In this document: positions 9,854 through 17,340 of the stretch, in pieces
How positions within the stretch are numbered: position 1 is the stretch's first letter
Layout: each line of letters opens with the position of its first letter
Assembly (NCBI GenBank): GCA_001774555.1
Contig: MFAI01000036.1
Location: 65,488-102,156 of the forward strand
Direction: 5' to 3'
Length of the DNA stretch: 36,669 bases
DNA from: Candidatus Collierbacteria bacterium RIFCSPLOWO2_01_FULL_50_23
Lineage (GTDB): Bacteria > Patescibacteriota > Microgenomatia > UBA1400 > MFAQ01
Position numbers and translations under genes: made by a program
The notes under the pieces: generated by a model
What the model saw: only the letters and a program-made list of their open reading frames with translations
Database searches by the model: none
Told to the model about the DNA's origin: nothing

Positions 9854-10794
9854 TTTAAGAATTTGTCGTGGATTTGCTTCAGCTGCGGATTGGTGACGTG
9901 GGTATAGATCTGGGTCGTGCTGACATTTTTGTGGCCGAGCATTTCCTGGACACTGCGCAGATCCGCGCCGTTTTGCAGTAGGGAAGTCGCGAACGAATGT
10001 CTCATCGTATGAGGACTGACCCTAACCGGCAGTCCCGCCATCAGGCGGTATTTTTCGACGATCCGTTGGATTGTCCTCACCGTCAGGCGCATTTTCTCGC
10101 CACCGGTTGTTGGGTCAGATTTCTTCCCGGCCAAGCGGATCCAGAGCGGTTTGTTGGCGTCATCGCGGCTCTTCATAAAACGCGAAAGCCAGACTGCGGC
10201 CCGCTCGGTCAGGAAAACCACCCTCGGGTGTCTGCCTTTACCGATAATGCCGAATTCTCGTTGTTTCAAGTCGATCTTGTCCCGATCTAGTTTCATCATT
10301 TCCGAAACACGAAGGCCCGTGGAAAACAAAACTTCTAAGATAGCCCGGTCACGTAGACCTTCAACTTTTTGTAAATTCGGCATTGAGAGCAACCGTTCGA
10401 CTTGTTCACGGGAGAGGAACTTCAGCGAGCGGCTTTCCGCCTTCGGCAGGTCAATCTTTTCCGGAGCCAAAGATTTAATTCCTTTTCGGGCCAGATATTT
10501 TAGGAAAGCGCGGAGAGAAATAATGTAATACGACTGCGTCGCCTTTGACAATGTGCGACCCTGCACATCTTCATAACGGGTCAGGAAAAGGCGGTAAAGA
10601 CGAACAATCTCCGGCGTCAGCCGCTGAATATATTCCTGTTGATAATGCTTTTCAAACCATTTCCGGAAGACAACCAGATAATGCTTGTAGTTACGGACCG
10701 TGTAAGGGGAGTAGTTTTTCTCGATCTCGATATTACTTAAATATCGATTTATTAATCTTTCGAGGGAAATATCTTCGGTTTTTGACTTTGCCAT
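9850..10794 (-). CDS. Tyrosine recombinase, XerC/XerD-like
   Basis: The 314-residue protein has a SAM-like core-binding domain (about 10-105, YTVRNYKHYLVVFRKWFEKH) and a catalytic domain with all six active-site residues: Arg162 (STGLRVSE), Lys186 (GKGRHPR), His262 and Arg265 (SPHTMRHSF), His288 (MLGHKN) and Tyr297 (TTQIYTHV). It is Xer-like in length; I see no clear integron-integrase extra domain. It could be the chromosome-dimer recombinase or the enzyme of the local cassette region, or both. Its 3' end is copied twice downstream. A possible promoter lies upstream (TTGCGA, 17 bases, TAGTAT on the minus strand). The leader forms a GGAGAG/CTCTCC hairpin at 10802-10823. Confidence 0.92.
   Translation of the reverse strand: MAKSKTEDISLERLINRYLSNIEIEKNYSPYTVRNYKHYLVVFRKWFEKHYQQEYIQRLTPEIVRLYRLFLTRYEDVQGRTLSKATQSYYIISLRAFLKYLARKGIKSLAPEKIDLPKAESRSLKFLSREQVERLLSMPNLQKVEGLRDRAILEVLFSTGLRVSEMMKLDRDKIDLKQREFGIIGKGRHPRVVFLTERAAVWLSRFMKSRDDANKPLWIRLAGKKSDPTTGGEKMRLTVRTIQRIVEKYRLMAGLPVRVSPHTMRHSFATSLLQNGADLRSVQEMLGHKNVSTTQIYTHVTNPQLKQIHDKFLK
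9852..9885 (-). repeat. Site A: the 3' end of the recombinase gene itself
   Basis: Encodes QLKQIHDKFLK at the recombinase C-terminus. Similar Xer proteins end in a comparable sequence, so this is the likely original copy from which sites B and C derive. Confidence 0.85.
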
Positions 10795-10870
10795 TAGTGG
10801 GGGAGAGAGGACTCACCCTCTCCATACTAGAATGTACGACGTTAAATCGCAATCCAATCTGCCAATCTGG

Positions 10871-10899
10871 TGGTCAAACAACCCATAGTGTGATATACT
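10871..10899 (+). promoter_or_regulatory. Extended -10 promoter for the 10964 gene
   Basis: TGGTCA, 17-base spacer, TATACT (10894-10899) preceded by TGA (extended -10). Predicted start near 10906. Confidence 0.65.
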
Positions 10900-10963
10900 A
10901 TCATGCTGGATGTGGAAGTTCGACAGAACCGCTGTCAAAACACCCCACATTCGGGAGGTAGAA

Positions 10964-11134
10964 ATGGACATCCTCGTCTATGCGGTCATTGTGATGACCG
11001 CAGGCTCGGCCAGTGGCCAAGTGGTCGAAGCCATTAATGCCGCGAAAAAAGGCCAATTCGACGAGGCGCGGTGGCGAATTGCCCTGGCCATCGGGCCAGC
11101 GATGGCAGTGATATACATCATCGTCGGGATGTAG
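10964..11134 (+). CDS. Small two-helix membrane peptide (56 residues)
   Basis: The ATG at 10964 follows a strong Shine-Dalgarno site (GGGAGG, 6 bases upstream), so it is chosen over the in-frame ATG at 10910. The peptide has two hydrophobic segments (about residues 2-20, ILVYAVIVMTAGSASGQVV, and 37-56, IALAIGPAMAVIYIIVGM) joined by a charged loop (NAAKKGQFDEARWR). No family recognised. It is a single-gene unit with its own promoter and terminator, like the 7582 gene, and it lies upstream of and divergent from the recombinase. Roles such as holin, toxin or small membrane regulator are possible but unsupported. Confidence 0.7.
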   Translation: MDILVYAVIVMTAGSASGQVVEAINAAKKGQFDEARWRIALAIGPAMAVIYIIVGM

Positions 11135-11152
11135 GATGGTGATGAAAAACAT

Positions 11153-11181
11153 AAACGCCCCGCAACCCGCGGGGCGTTTTT
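11153..11181 (+). terminator. Rho-independent terminator after the 10964 gene
   Basis: AAACGCCCCGC and GCGGGGCGTTT form an 11-bp perfect stem with loop AACCC, followed by a T tract (11177-11181). Confidence 0.95.
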
Positions 11182-11314
11182 CTTGACTTTTTGAGGCTAG
11201 ATTCCTTCCTGCCGGCAGGCAGGGAGGCCGCGAGACCGTATGATGCCCCTAGAAAGCCCGCTGGAATATTTGACGGTTAGTTTAGTCGTCCAATGTGACC
11301 CACTTCAATTAATT

Positions 11315-11338
11315 AAACCGGAAAACATTCGGGTTTTT
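11315..11338 (+). terminator. Possible terminator hairpin
   Basis: AAACCGGAA and TTCGGGTTT pair with one G-G mismatch around loop AACA, with a short T tract. On the minus strand it sits directly after the stop codon at 11339-11341, so it may serve either direction. Confidence 0.4.
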
Positions 11339-11466
11339 CTACAATAACGCAACCAGAACATAGACCACCAGAGGACCAAAAAGAATCGGGGATCTAATTA
11401 AAGATAAGATTAAAAACCGGAAGGTTTCGGGATTTTGTCCGGCAATACGGAAGATATAATAGACCA
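11339..11466 (-). CDS. Possible small hydrophobic peptide or gene remnant (about 41 residues)
   Basis: A minus-strand frame beginning at GTG 11466 reads VVYYIFRIAGQNPETFRFLI then LSLIRSPILFGPLVVYVLVA and ends in TAG, directly followed by a hairpin. The amphipathic first part and hydrophobic second part look like real coding sequence, but an in-frame TGA lies a few codons upstream and no ATG is available. It may be the C-terminal stump of a decayed membrane protein gene or a small peptide gene. Confidence 0.3.
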
Positions 11467-11744
11467 CTTCTCCCGGCGCATCAGTTCTACATCACGTCGC
11501 AAAACTAATATTGTACGACATAACAGTTAAAGGCATGAGGTCGGGAACTAATGGCTCCACAATGGTGGAGGAGTGCCATGTAAAGACTGGGGCCAAATCC
11601 TGGCACAAATAAATAATACAGACGGTCTCCCCGAGAATAGAGTTGATGACGAAGCTAAAAACGGAATTAAGTTAGGGCCGAGGTCGTCTATCTTCCCGAC
11701 CATATCACTCCATATCGTTTGTGCATCCCTAGGCACGCTGGCAG

Positions 11745-11753
11745 TTATCCACA
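11745..11753 (+). promoter_or_regulatory. Single consensus DnaA box
   Basis: TTATCCACA matches the DnaA box consensus exactly. No second perfect box is seen nearby, and dnaA/dnaN are not in the window, so an origin is not claimed. Confidence 0.35.
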
Positions 11754-11801
11754 TAGGTTGCCGAAAATCGTGAAAACTATAGGACTTCGTGAAAACAGCA
11801 T

Positions 11802-11829
11802 ATAATTATAGGCTTAGGATAATTATAGG
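11802..11829. repeat. AT-rich tandem 11-mers separated by 6 bases
   Basis: ATAATTATAGG (11802-11812), CTTAGG, ATAATTATAGG (11819-11829). The core ATAATTAT is itself a palindrome. Two CGTGAAAAC copies lie just upstream (about 11769 and 11789). It may be an operator or protein-binding array. Confidence 0.5.
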
Positions 11830-11890
11830 ACACTCCTCTACCTCGTCGATGCAAACAAAAATTACCCCGATTCTGCTAGTTCTTGAACAA

Positions 11891-12715
11891 TCACCCTCTC
11901 CAGGATGTAGTCAAAAATGCAATCAGAATAATAATTAAATTAAATATCACGAATTCAAGGTAGTTTACCGCCATCATCTTGTTCACCAATCGTTGTTCGA
12001 GGATACCCAGGAGGGCATAAAAACACGAAGTCAGCACTAAACCACCCATAAACGGTCCGATCGGCCAAAATGATATTACGCAGCCAAATAAACCCATTAA
12101 CCAACCAATGACGATCGAGAGGCGGTAGACATCGTCCAAATGTTCTGTTTTCAAATCTACACTCCAAAGACTTTCAAAAGAAAGAAGCAGACTAACCAAC
12201 CCCACTATTACTCCGATGATGTAAAAAGGTAGTTTCAAACTAAAGGCAACGGCGAAAAAGAAAAGCGATACCACCAGTGCCAAGATAAAACTCACTGACC
12301 GTGCCGCCCGAAATAGCTGGATCGTCCTGATCGAGGCGACCGAAAAAATATTTTCGGTCAACAAAACCGCATACATTCCAAAAACATATAAAACAATAAA
12401 GATAAAACGGACGACCGCGCCCAAAAAGAGCGATGTTTCAATCTGAAAGCTAAGCCCGAATATCGAAGGAATTGCGCTTGGCAAAAGATTGCCAAAAAGA
12501 CCTGTCCCCAAAGTAAACAAAACCGGGAGAATGAGCAGGGTAACCCATTCCCAACCCTTCAGATCCTCAAACAAAACCCACGCGGACAAAACATAAGCAA
12601 TGCCAGAGACAGAAAGCACCAAGGCCAACCTTTTCTCTACTCCAAACAATCCAGTCAACCAAAGAAAAAAACCTAAAATGAGAGAAATAATAAAAAAACG
12701 GGCTCGCTTACTCAT
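11891..12715 (-). CDS. Polytopic membrane protein of unknown function
   Basis: The 274-residue product is almost entirely hydrophobic with about eight predicted membrane segments (for example FFIISLILGFFLWLTGLFG, VSFILALVVSLFFFAVAFSL, FYIIGVIVGLVSLLLSF) and few charged loops (LKTEHLDDVYRL). It may belong to a membrane family common in Microgenomates (DUF5656-like), but I cannot confirm that. The ATG overlaps the end of yebC by 8 bases, implying translational coupling. Its last four codons including the stop (TGGAGAGGGTGA on the minus strand) recur at 10813-10824. Confidence 0.8.
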   Translation of the reverse strand: MSKRARFFIISLILGFFLWLTGLFGVEKRLALVLSVSGIAYVLSAWVLFEDLKGWEWVTLLILPVLFTLGTGLFGNLLPSAIPSIFGLSFQIETSLFLGAVVRFIFIVLYVFGMYAVLLTENIFSVASIRTIQLFRAARSVSFILALVVSLFFFAVAFSLKLPFYIIGVIVGLVSLLLSFESLWSVDLKTEHLDDVYRLSIVIGWLMGLFGCVISFWPIGPFMGGLVLTSCFYALLGILEQRLVNKMMAVNYLEFVIFNLIIILIAFLTTSWRG

Positions 12716-13241
12716 AATTCAAATTTGTCCAGACCTCAACCACATCATCATGATTCTCAAGTGCCTCGATCAAAGCAAGACACCTGGAAAGGACGTCCCC
12801 GGTCAAGGTAATCATCGGAACCACCGGATTAATATGTTTTAGATAGGACACAGACCCGGGAGAACCCAAACTTCCATCCGCCTTATCAATTATCGACTTG
12901 ATTTCCCCACCGGTACGATTCCGATTGTCCGTCGCCGACGTAATCAGTAGTCCCACGCCGCCCGGTCCATAGGCCTCATAAACAATTTCTTCCACTTCAC
13001 TGCCGCCACCACCTCCGAGGGCTTTATCGATTGCACGTCGCACATTCTCAGAAGGTATGCTTAGACTGTGGGCTTCATCCAATACCGTCCTCAAAAAAGG
13101 GTTCATTCCGGGATCTCCGGAGTTACCTTTTTTGGCCGCAATCTGTATCTTTTTGGCAATTTTGGTAAAGGCCGCTCCCCTTTTGGAATCTTCAACCGCT
13201 TTTTTATGCTTTATCGTAGACCATTTTGAATGACCTGACAT
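12708..13241 (-). CDS. yebC: YebC/TACO1/PmpR family protein, shortened
   Basis: The N-terminus MSGHSKWSTIKHKKAVEDSK and YEAYGPGGVGLLI, DNRNRTGGEIK, GSLGSPGSVSYL are diagnostic of YebC, a family tied to transcription regulation and relief of ribosome stalling at prolines. The start at 13241 is preferred over an in-frame start 20 codons upstream because the family begins MxGHSKW. The protein has 177 residues rather than about 240: after GSVSYLKHINP it jumps to the closing LIEALENHDDVVEVWTN helix, so most of the middle domain is missing. There is no sign of frameshift. TAGAAT preceded by TGC on the minus strand ends 7 bases before the ATG, so the mRNA may be leaderless. Confidence 0.92.
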   Translation of the reverse strand: MSGHSKWSTIKHKKAVEDSKRGAAFTKIAKKIQIAAKKGNSGDPGMNPFLRTVLDEAHSLSIPSENVRRAIDKALGGGGGSEVEEIVYEAYGPGGVGLLITSATDNRNRTGGEIKSIIDKADGSLGSPGSVSYLKHINPVVPMITLTGDVLSRCLALIEALENHDDVVEVWTNLNYE

Positions 13242-13272
13242 AGAACCTATTCTAGCACCAGAATGCTGGGGC

Positions 13273-13301
13273 TTGACTATCCTTCTTAATATTTCTATCA
13301 T
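13273..13301 (+). promoter_or_regulatory. Promoter for the TPR gene, predicting a leaderless mRNA
   Basis: TTGACT (13273-13278), 17-base spacer, TATCAT (13296-13301), then 9 bases to the ATG at 13311. With the usual spacing the transcript starts at or within about 2 bases of the start codon. Confidence 0.65.
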
Positions 13302-13310
13302 TTACAATCA

Positions 13311-14024
13311 ATGGCTGATCAATCCTCCAATCAAACACCCGAAAGACTAGCCATCACCGCCGCCCTTACCGCCCGATGGGATGACGCCATAAATATCAAC
13401 CAGGAAATTCTCGTCAATAACCCCCACGACACTTCCGCCCTAAACCGACTCGGAATTGCCTATCTCAAAACCAAACAGCCGGGCAATGCCAAAAAAATGT
13501 TTTTAAAGGTCCTCGATCTCGACCCCTTTAACTCGATCGCCAAGACTAACCTCAAAAAAGCGTCTCCAAAATTCAGTAAGGACTATGACAACACCACTCT
13601 TCTTTCAAATCATACTTTTAGTTTTATCGAAGAACCGGGTAAATCAAAGGTTATTCCGTTAAACAACCTAGGCGAACCAAATGTGGTTGCAACTCTTTAC
13701 ACCGGCCTGGAAGTGGAACTGAAAATTGCGGCCAGAAAGGTGAAGGTTGCCAGTAACGACAAGTACATCGGCTGTCTTCCTGATGATATCTCGGTCCACT
13801 TGATCCGGCTCGTCAAGGCGGGATATAAGTATCAGACACTCATCAAGTCAGCTGATACCAATAGTATCCAGGTATATATCAAGGAGGTCAAAAACAGCAA
13901 GCGCCTAAAGGGTACCCCATCCTTCACTTTTAATCACGATCTGAATGAGATGGATAGTTCCGGTGGGGGCCCCACACAGCCTCCTTTGGAAATCTATGAT
14001 CCGATTGTCGAATCGGAAATTTGA
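13311..14024 (+). CDS. TPR-repeat protein with a possible HIRAN-like C-terminal domain
   Basis: Residues about 8-85 form at least two tetratricopeptide repeats (ITAALTARWDDAININQEIL, TSALNRLGIAYLKTKQPGNA), which usually mediate protein contacts. The C-terminal region (about 125-200: GLEVELKIAARKVKVASNDK, IGCLPDDISVHLIRLVKAGY) has the small beta-barrel look of a HIRAN domain, which in other proteins binds DNA ends; this is a weak resemblance. It is divergent from yebC across a 69-base gap. No Shine-Dalgarno site. No signal peptide, so cytoplasmic. Confidence 0.8.
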   Translation: MADQSSNQTPERLAITAALTARWDDAININQEILVNNPHDTSALNRLGIAYLKTKQPGNAKKMFLKVLDLDPFNSIAKTNLKKASPKFSKDYDNTTLLSNHTFSFIEEPGKSKVIPLNNLGEPNVVATLYTGLEVELKIAARKVKVASNDKYIGCLPDDISVHLIRLVKAGYKYQTLIKSADTNSIQVYIKEVKNSKRLKGTPSFTFNHDLNEMDSSGGGPTQPPLEIYDPIVESEI

Positions 14025-14059
14025 AGCTACCACCAAAATCCCGACGTACTTCTTCTGGA

Positions 14060-14962
14060 TTAGTCCCCTCTCCCCAATACAATCACCAGGTCTGATTTTG
14101 TATCTCGATCAATATAATCCTTCAATAGGTTTTTCTTCTGTGCCGGCTTGCAAAAAAACGAATTGATCAAAAACTCAGCCGTTTTTGGGTGAACTTTTGT
14201 GTCCCCCCAAATCAGGCAAGACTCTTTTTCCTCTTTCTTGGCAGTCAAGACGTCGATGACGCGGGTGCCCGCCGATTCGATTTGTCTGGCGCCCTGTCTG
14301 GCACGACCCCCCTTGCCCGTGGCGTTAACAACCGTTACCTCAGCGGTCTCCGAAAGAACCCCGTCTACCACCCACTGATTTCTACTCCAGACGAATACCG
14401 CCGCATTGAGTCTGTATATCGTTTTACCATCAGGCTCCTCGATGATATCCATGACGTTTTTAGGTAAACTCACCGACAAAGACATCGTTTTGCCCAACAA
14501 TTCATTTACGTCTTTCAGCAAAAGGTAGCGGTCAATCAGACTCAAGTTGGTCTTAGCAGAAAAAGACAATAGTCCTTCCCGTAAACCCGTCAAAGAAAAC
14601 TCCACATTCGACTTAACCACCCCAGCGACAACCACCCCCAGAGCTTGTCCAATGCTGGTTCTAGCCACGTTGCTGGGATCAGGAAGAGGTAAACCAATCT
14701 TGTAAATTGCTTCCATCTGATATTCTCCCCCGTTTGCACCGATCGGGATCGATAAATTATTTGGTAAACGCATCAGGCTGACAACCCCCGAGTTTTGTCT
14801 GATTGATACTATCCCCATGCCGCCCTCGCCGATCAACAAAAGATTTATCCCCAGTTTGGCATTATATATATTCCGCCGCAGAGCACCCAAAAGGACCATC
14901 AGGGCTACCAAGATCAGAAAAACCACGCCAGCGATGTGAAAAAATTTATATAGTCTAGACAT
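14060..14962 (-). CDS. Membrane-anchored envelope protein with LytR_C domain
   Basis: One N-terminal membrane anchor (about residues 5-27, FHIAGVVFLILVALMVLLGA) is followed by an extracytoplasmic region that loosely recalls the LytR-CpsA-Psr fold (INLLLIGEGGMGIVSIRQNS, VVSLMRLPNN) but lacks clear catalytic arginines, and by a LytR_C domain near residue 210 (EVTVVNATGKGGRARQGARQ). LytR_C domains accompany cell-wall-polymer ligases. It overlaps the end of the antiporter gene by 8 bases and faces the TPR gene tail to tail. Confidence 0.75.
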   Translation of the reverse strand: MSRLYKFFHIAGVVFLILVALMVLLGALRRNIYNAKLGINLLLIGEGGMGIVSIRQNSGVVSLMRLPNNLSIPIGANGGEYQMEAIYKIGLPLPDPSNVARTSIGQALGVVVAGVVKSNVEFSLTGLREGLLSFSAKTNLSLIDRYLLLKDVNELLGKTMSLSVSLPKNVMDIIEEPDGKTIYRLNAAVFVWSRNQWVVDGVLSETAEVTVVNATGKGGRARQGARQIESAGTRVIDVLTAKKEEKESCLIWGDTKVHPKTAEFLINSFFCKPAQKKNLLKDYIDRDTKSDLVIVLGRGD

Positions 14963-16622
14963 ATACCCCGGTCATCTCTTCCTGTTGATACTTCCGATAA
15001 GATTCAAAATCTTCTTTTTCGCAAACACCTTTCCTGATCAAGTCGCCTAGGTGTAAACCTCCAACGAAATGGGGAAAAATAACATAGGTCGCCCCGGCGG
15101 CATACAGCTTCTGTGCATCCTCAACCGACTCGGCGTCCATAACCACACTCGCCCTCAATCTTCTTCTCTTCAATTCCGAAAGCATTATTAGGTTATCTTT
15201 GATGTCTCTGAGAGTTGAGATCACCATCTTCGCTTTTGTTAGGTTCAATCGGTCATACATCTCAGTATCAGACGCATCAGCATAGATTACTTCATAGCCC
15301 TCACTTGTAAGACGAGATACGGCCTCGGGGTCAAAATCAACGATTAGCATCTTTTGCTTGTTTTTAGCAAGATGCCTCAACAGACTTCTCCCCATTCGGT
15401 GGCAACCAAACAGGACAATGCGATCGCCAATCACTTTCTTAACCTCGTCCTCACCGGATAAGTTATCCTTCCAGAAAAACCTTAGCAGTGGTTTCATCAA
15501 ACGATAAACACTTTCGTTATCGAGAATCAGGTAACCCGAAACAACCATTGTGATCAATCCAACCAAAGATACTAATGAGAGCTCGCTACCATTCAATAGA
15601 CCGACTTTGTTCCCAATCCCAACCATAATAAAACTAAACTCTGAAATCTGACCGAAAAGAATACCGGTGTTAAATGCAACCCGCTGTTTATAACCAAGGC
15701 AGCGCATCAAAAACCAAATTATGATTGGTTTGAGAAAGATTACCGCCAAAGATAGGTAAATAGCGGTTATCACAATCGAAAAATCAAGTCTTAGATTCAG
15801 ACCCAGACCCACGAAGAATATTGTCAAAAAGAAATCTCTAATCGGCTTAATCTTTGTGGCGATGTGGGAGTGTTCGAAACTTCCCGATAACGCCAGCCCG
15901 GCCAAAAAACCGCCGATCTCCAAGGACAAACCAATTACCGGAGATGCGATCAGGCTTGCCAGAACGAAGCACCAAGCAAGACTAAAAAGAATCAGTTCGT
16001 CCATGGACCGGGCTACTTTGTGTAAAAGCTTCGGCATTACCCTCCGCGCCATCAAAATGGTCAAACCTGCCAGAACCAATACTTTCACAGACAGCGTCAT
16101 CGGGTCGTTCCCCTCCCCCCTCCCCAGAACCAGAAGGATTACGATCGCGGCCAGATCTTGAATCAGAAGCAATGCTACGGCCACCTTTCCGGCCAAACTT
16201 TCAAGGTCATGCTTTTCCGAAAGTAATTTGACGACGATAATCGTGCTGGAAAACGTCAGCGCCGCGGCCAAAAAAAGACTTAGGTTGAGAGAGATTCCCA
16301 TCAGCTTCAAAAGTAAGGAAAAAATGGCAATGGTGAACACGATCTGGGAAAACCCGATCAGAAGAGCCTTCTCCCCCATTTTTTTCACCTCGGCGACATT
16401 CATTTCAAGCCCAACCAAAAAGAGCAACAGCATCACCCCGGCACTACTTAGCATTTCCAAAAAACGGTTGATTTCCCCGCCACGAAGCAAACCCCAGTAT
16501 CCAACCAACAAACCGACCAAAACATGACCGAGAAAAGCCGGTTGGTGAAAAATCCGTGCTACCATCCCGGCACACACCGCCAACCCAAAAACAAAACTAA
16601 AAATCAAAAACGGATTATCCAC
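14955..16622 (-). CDS. CPA2-family cation:proton antiporter with TrkA-N (RCK) domain, KefB-like
   Basis: Residues 1-375 form a Na+/H+-exchanger-type membrane domain with about 12 segments; LTFSSTIIVVKLLSEK and LLLIQDLAAIVILLVL carry the conserved discontinuous helix and the Gln-Asp pair of the CPA2 ion site. From about residue 395 a Rossmann-type TrkA-N domain follows (DRIVLFGCHRMGRSLLRHL, MLIVDFDPEAV, YADASDTEMYDRL), which gates transport by binding nucleotide. It probably handles K+ or Na+ efflux. The C-terminal RCK_C domain is absent or very short. The start is GTG at 16622, overlapping the rluA stop by 8 bases. Confidence 0.9.
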   Translation of the reverse strand: MDNPFLIFSFVFGLAVCAGMVARIFHQPAFLGHVLVGLLVGYWGLLRGGEINRFLEMLSSAGVMLLLFLVGLEMNVAEVKKMGEKALLIGFSQIVFTIAIFSLLLKLMGISLNLSLFLAAALTFSSTIIVVKLLSEKHDLESLAGKVAVALLLIQDLAAIVILLVLGRGEGNDPMTLSVKVLVLAGLTILMARRVMPKLLHKVARSMDELILFSLAWCFVLASLIASPVIGLSLEIGGFLAGLALSGSFEHSHIATKIKPIRDFFLTIFFVGLGLNLRLDFSIVITAIYLSLAVIFLKPIIIWFLMRCLGYKQRVAFNTGILFGQISEFSFIMVGIGNKVGLLNGSELSLVSLVGLITMVVSGYLILDNESVYRLMKPLLRFFWKDNLSGEDEVKKVIGDRIVLFGCHRMGRSLLRHLAKNKQKMLIVDFDPEAVSRLTSEGYEVIYADASDTEMYDRLNLTKAKMVISTLRDIKDNLIMLSELKRRRLRASVVMDAESVEDAQKLYAAGATYVIFPHFVGGLHLGDLIRKGVCEKEDFESYRKYQQEEMTGVYV

Positions 16623-17340
16623 TCTCCATCCATAATATCAGCTTGGCAGCAGGAACGGGAAGCGGCGCCCCAACCGACTGCCACTCACCCTTTAGATCCA
16701 TAAACCCGATCTTTTGCGCGTGTAAAAAGTGAAAAGGCAAAAGTTTCCGGTCCACAGCAACCTTACTCCTGGTCAGATATTTCTCGTCCGAGAAAACAGG
16801 AAACCCAAGATGCGCCAAATGAACCCTGATTTGGTGGGTTCTGCCCGTTTTAGGAAAGAGCCTGACCAGAGAGTAACTCCCAAAATATTTTTCAACCTTC
16901 CAGGACGTTTCTGCCATCTTACCGCTGTATTTTATTTCCCATTTTTCCCTGTCAAACCGGCTTCGGGAAAGAGGCAAACGAACCGTTCCCTCTTTGGGTG
17001 TTAGGTGACCATGAACCAGGGCCAGATATTCCTTTTTGGTTTCCCGATCATGAAATTGTTTCAATAAGTGTGTCAGAGCGGTCTGATTCTTTGCGATCAG
17101 CAAACAACCGCTAGTCTCCTTATCCAACCGATGGGCCACCCCACACCTTGCCACAAATGTCCTTCGTTCGTTATCAATCAGGGAATCTCCCTCGTTTTTG
17201 ATTTGTAGTCTGCCACAAGCCCAGTCCGCCACCGTCTCACCACTTGCTGACTCGGCCCGGTTTACCACCACAAACGGCGGCTTGTTAATTACAATGATGT
17301 CTTTGTCCTCCCAGAGGACCGGTAATTGCCAATTTGCCAT
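16615..17340 (-). CDS. RluA-family RNA pseudouridine synthase
   Basis: It converts specific uridines of rRNA or tRNA to pseudouridine. The catalytic motif GVAHRLDKETSGCLLIA places the nucleophile at Asp73; ALVHGHLTPKEG and LVRLFPKTGRTHQIRVHLAH are the later RluA motifs. No S4 domain is present at the N-terminus. Start at ATG 17340 is chosen because homology begins at LWEDKDIIVINKPP; an upstream in-frame start at 17418 would add 26 residues inside lspA. Even so it overlaps the lspA 3' end by 52 bases in another frame. Which of RluA, RluC or RluD it equals cannot be told. Confidence 0.92.
   Translation of the reverse strand: MANWQLPVLWEDKDIIVINKPPFVVVNRAESASGETVADWACGRLQIKNEGDSLIDNERRTFVARCGVAHRLDKETSGCLLIAKNQTALTHLLKQFHDRETKKEYLALVHGHLTPKEGTVRLPLSRSRFDREKWEIKYSGKMAETSWKVEKYFGSYSLVRLFPKTGRTHQIRVHLAHLGFPVFSDEKYLTRSKVAVDRKLLPFHFLHAQKIGFMDLKGEWQSVGAPLPVPAAKLILWMESG

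Larger units (their letters stand above)
11182..11890. other. 709 bases without a convincing gene
   Basis: Short frames on both strands lack family resemblance. What is visible: a GC palindrome CCTGCCGGCAGG near 11209-11220, an imperfect hairpin at 11315-11338, a short hydrophobic reading frame at 11339-11466 on the minus strand, a CTCCAC-AATG-GTGGAG hairpin near 11555-11570, one perfect DnaA box (11745-11753), and repeated AT-rich elements at 11769-11829. Confidence 0.7.

Noticed and set aside
11548-11773. Overlapping reading frames on both strands in the non-coding stretch
   Set aside because: No motif, no ribosome-binding site or promoter, and each is a shadow of the other; retained only as non-coding.
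11182-11890. Chromosomal replication origin
   Set aside because: Only one perfect DnaA box, no dnaA, dnaN or parAB nearby, and gene orientation around it converges rather than diverges.
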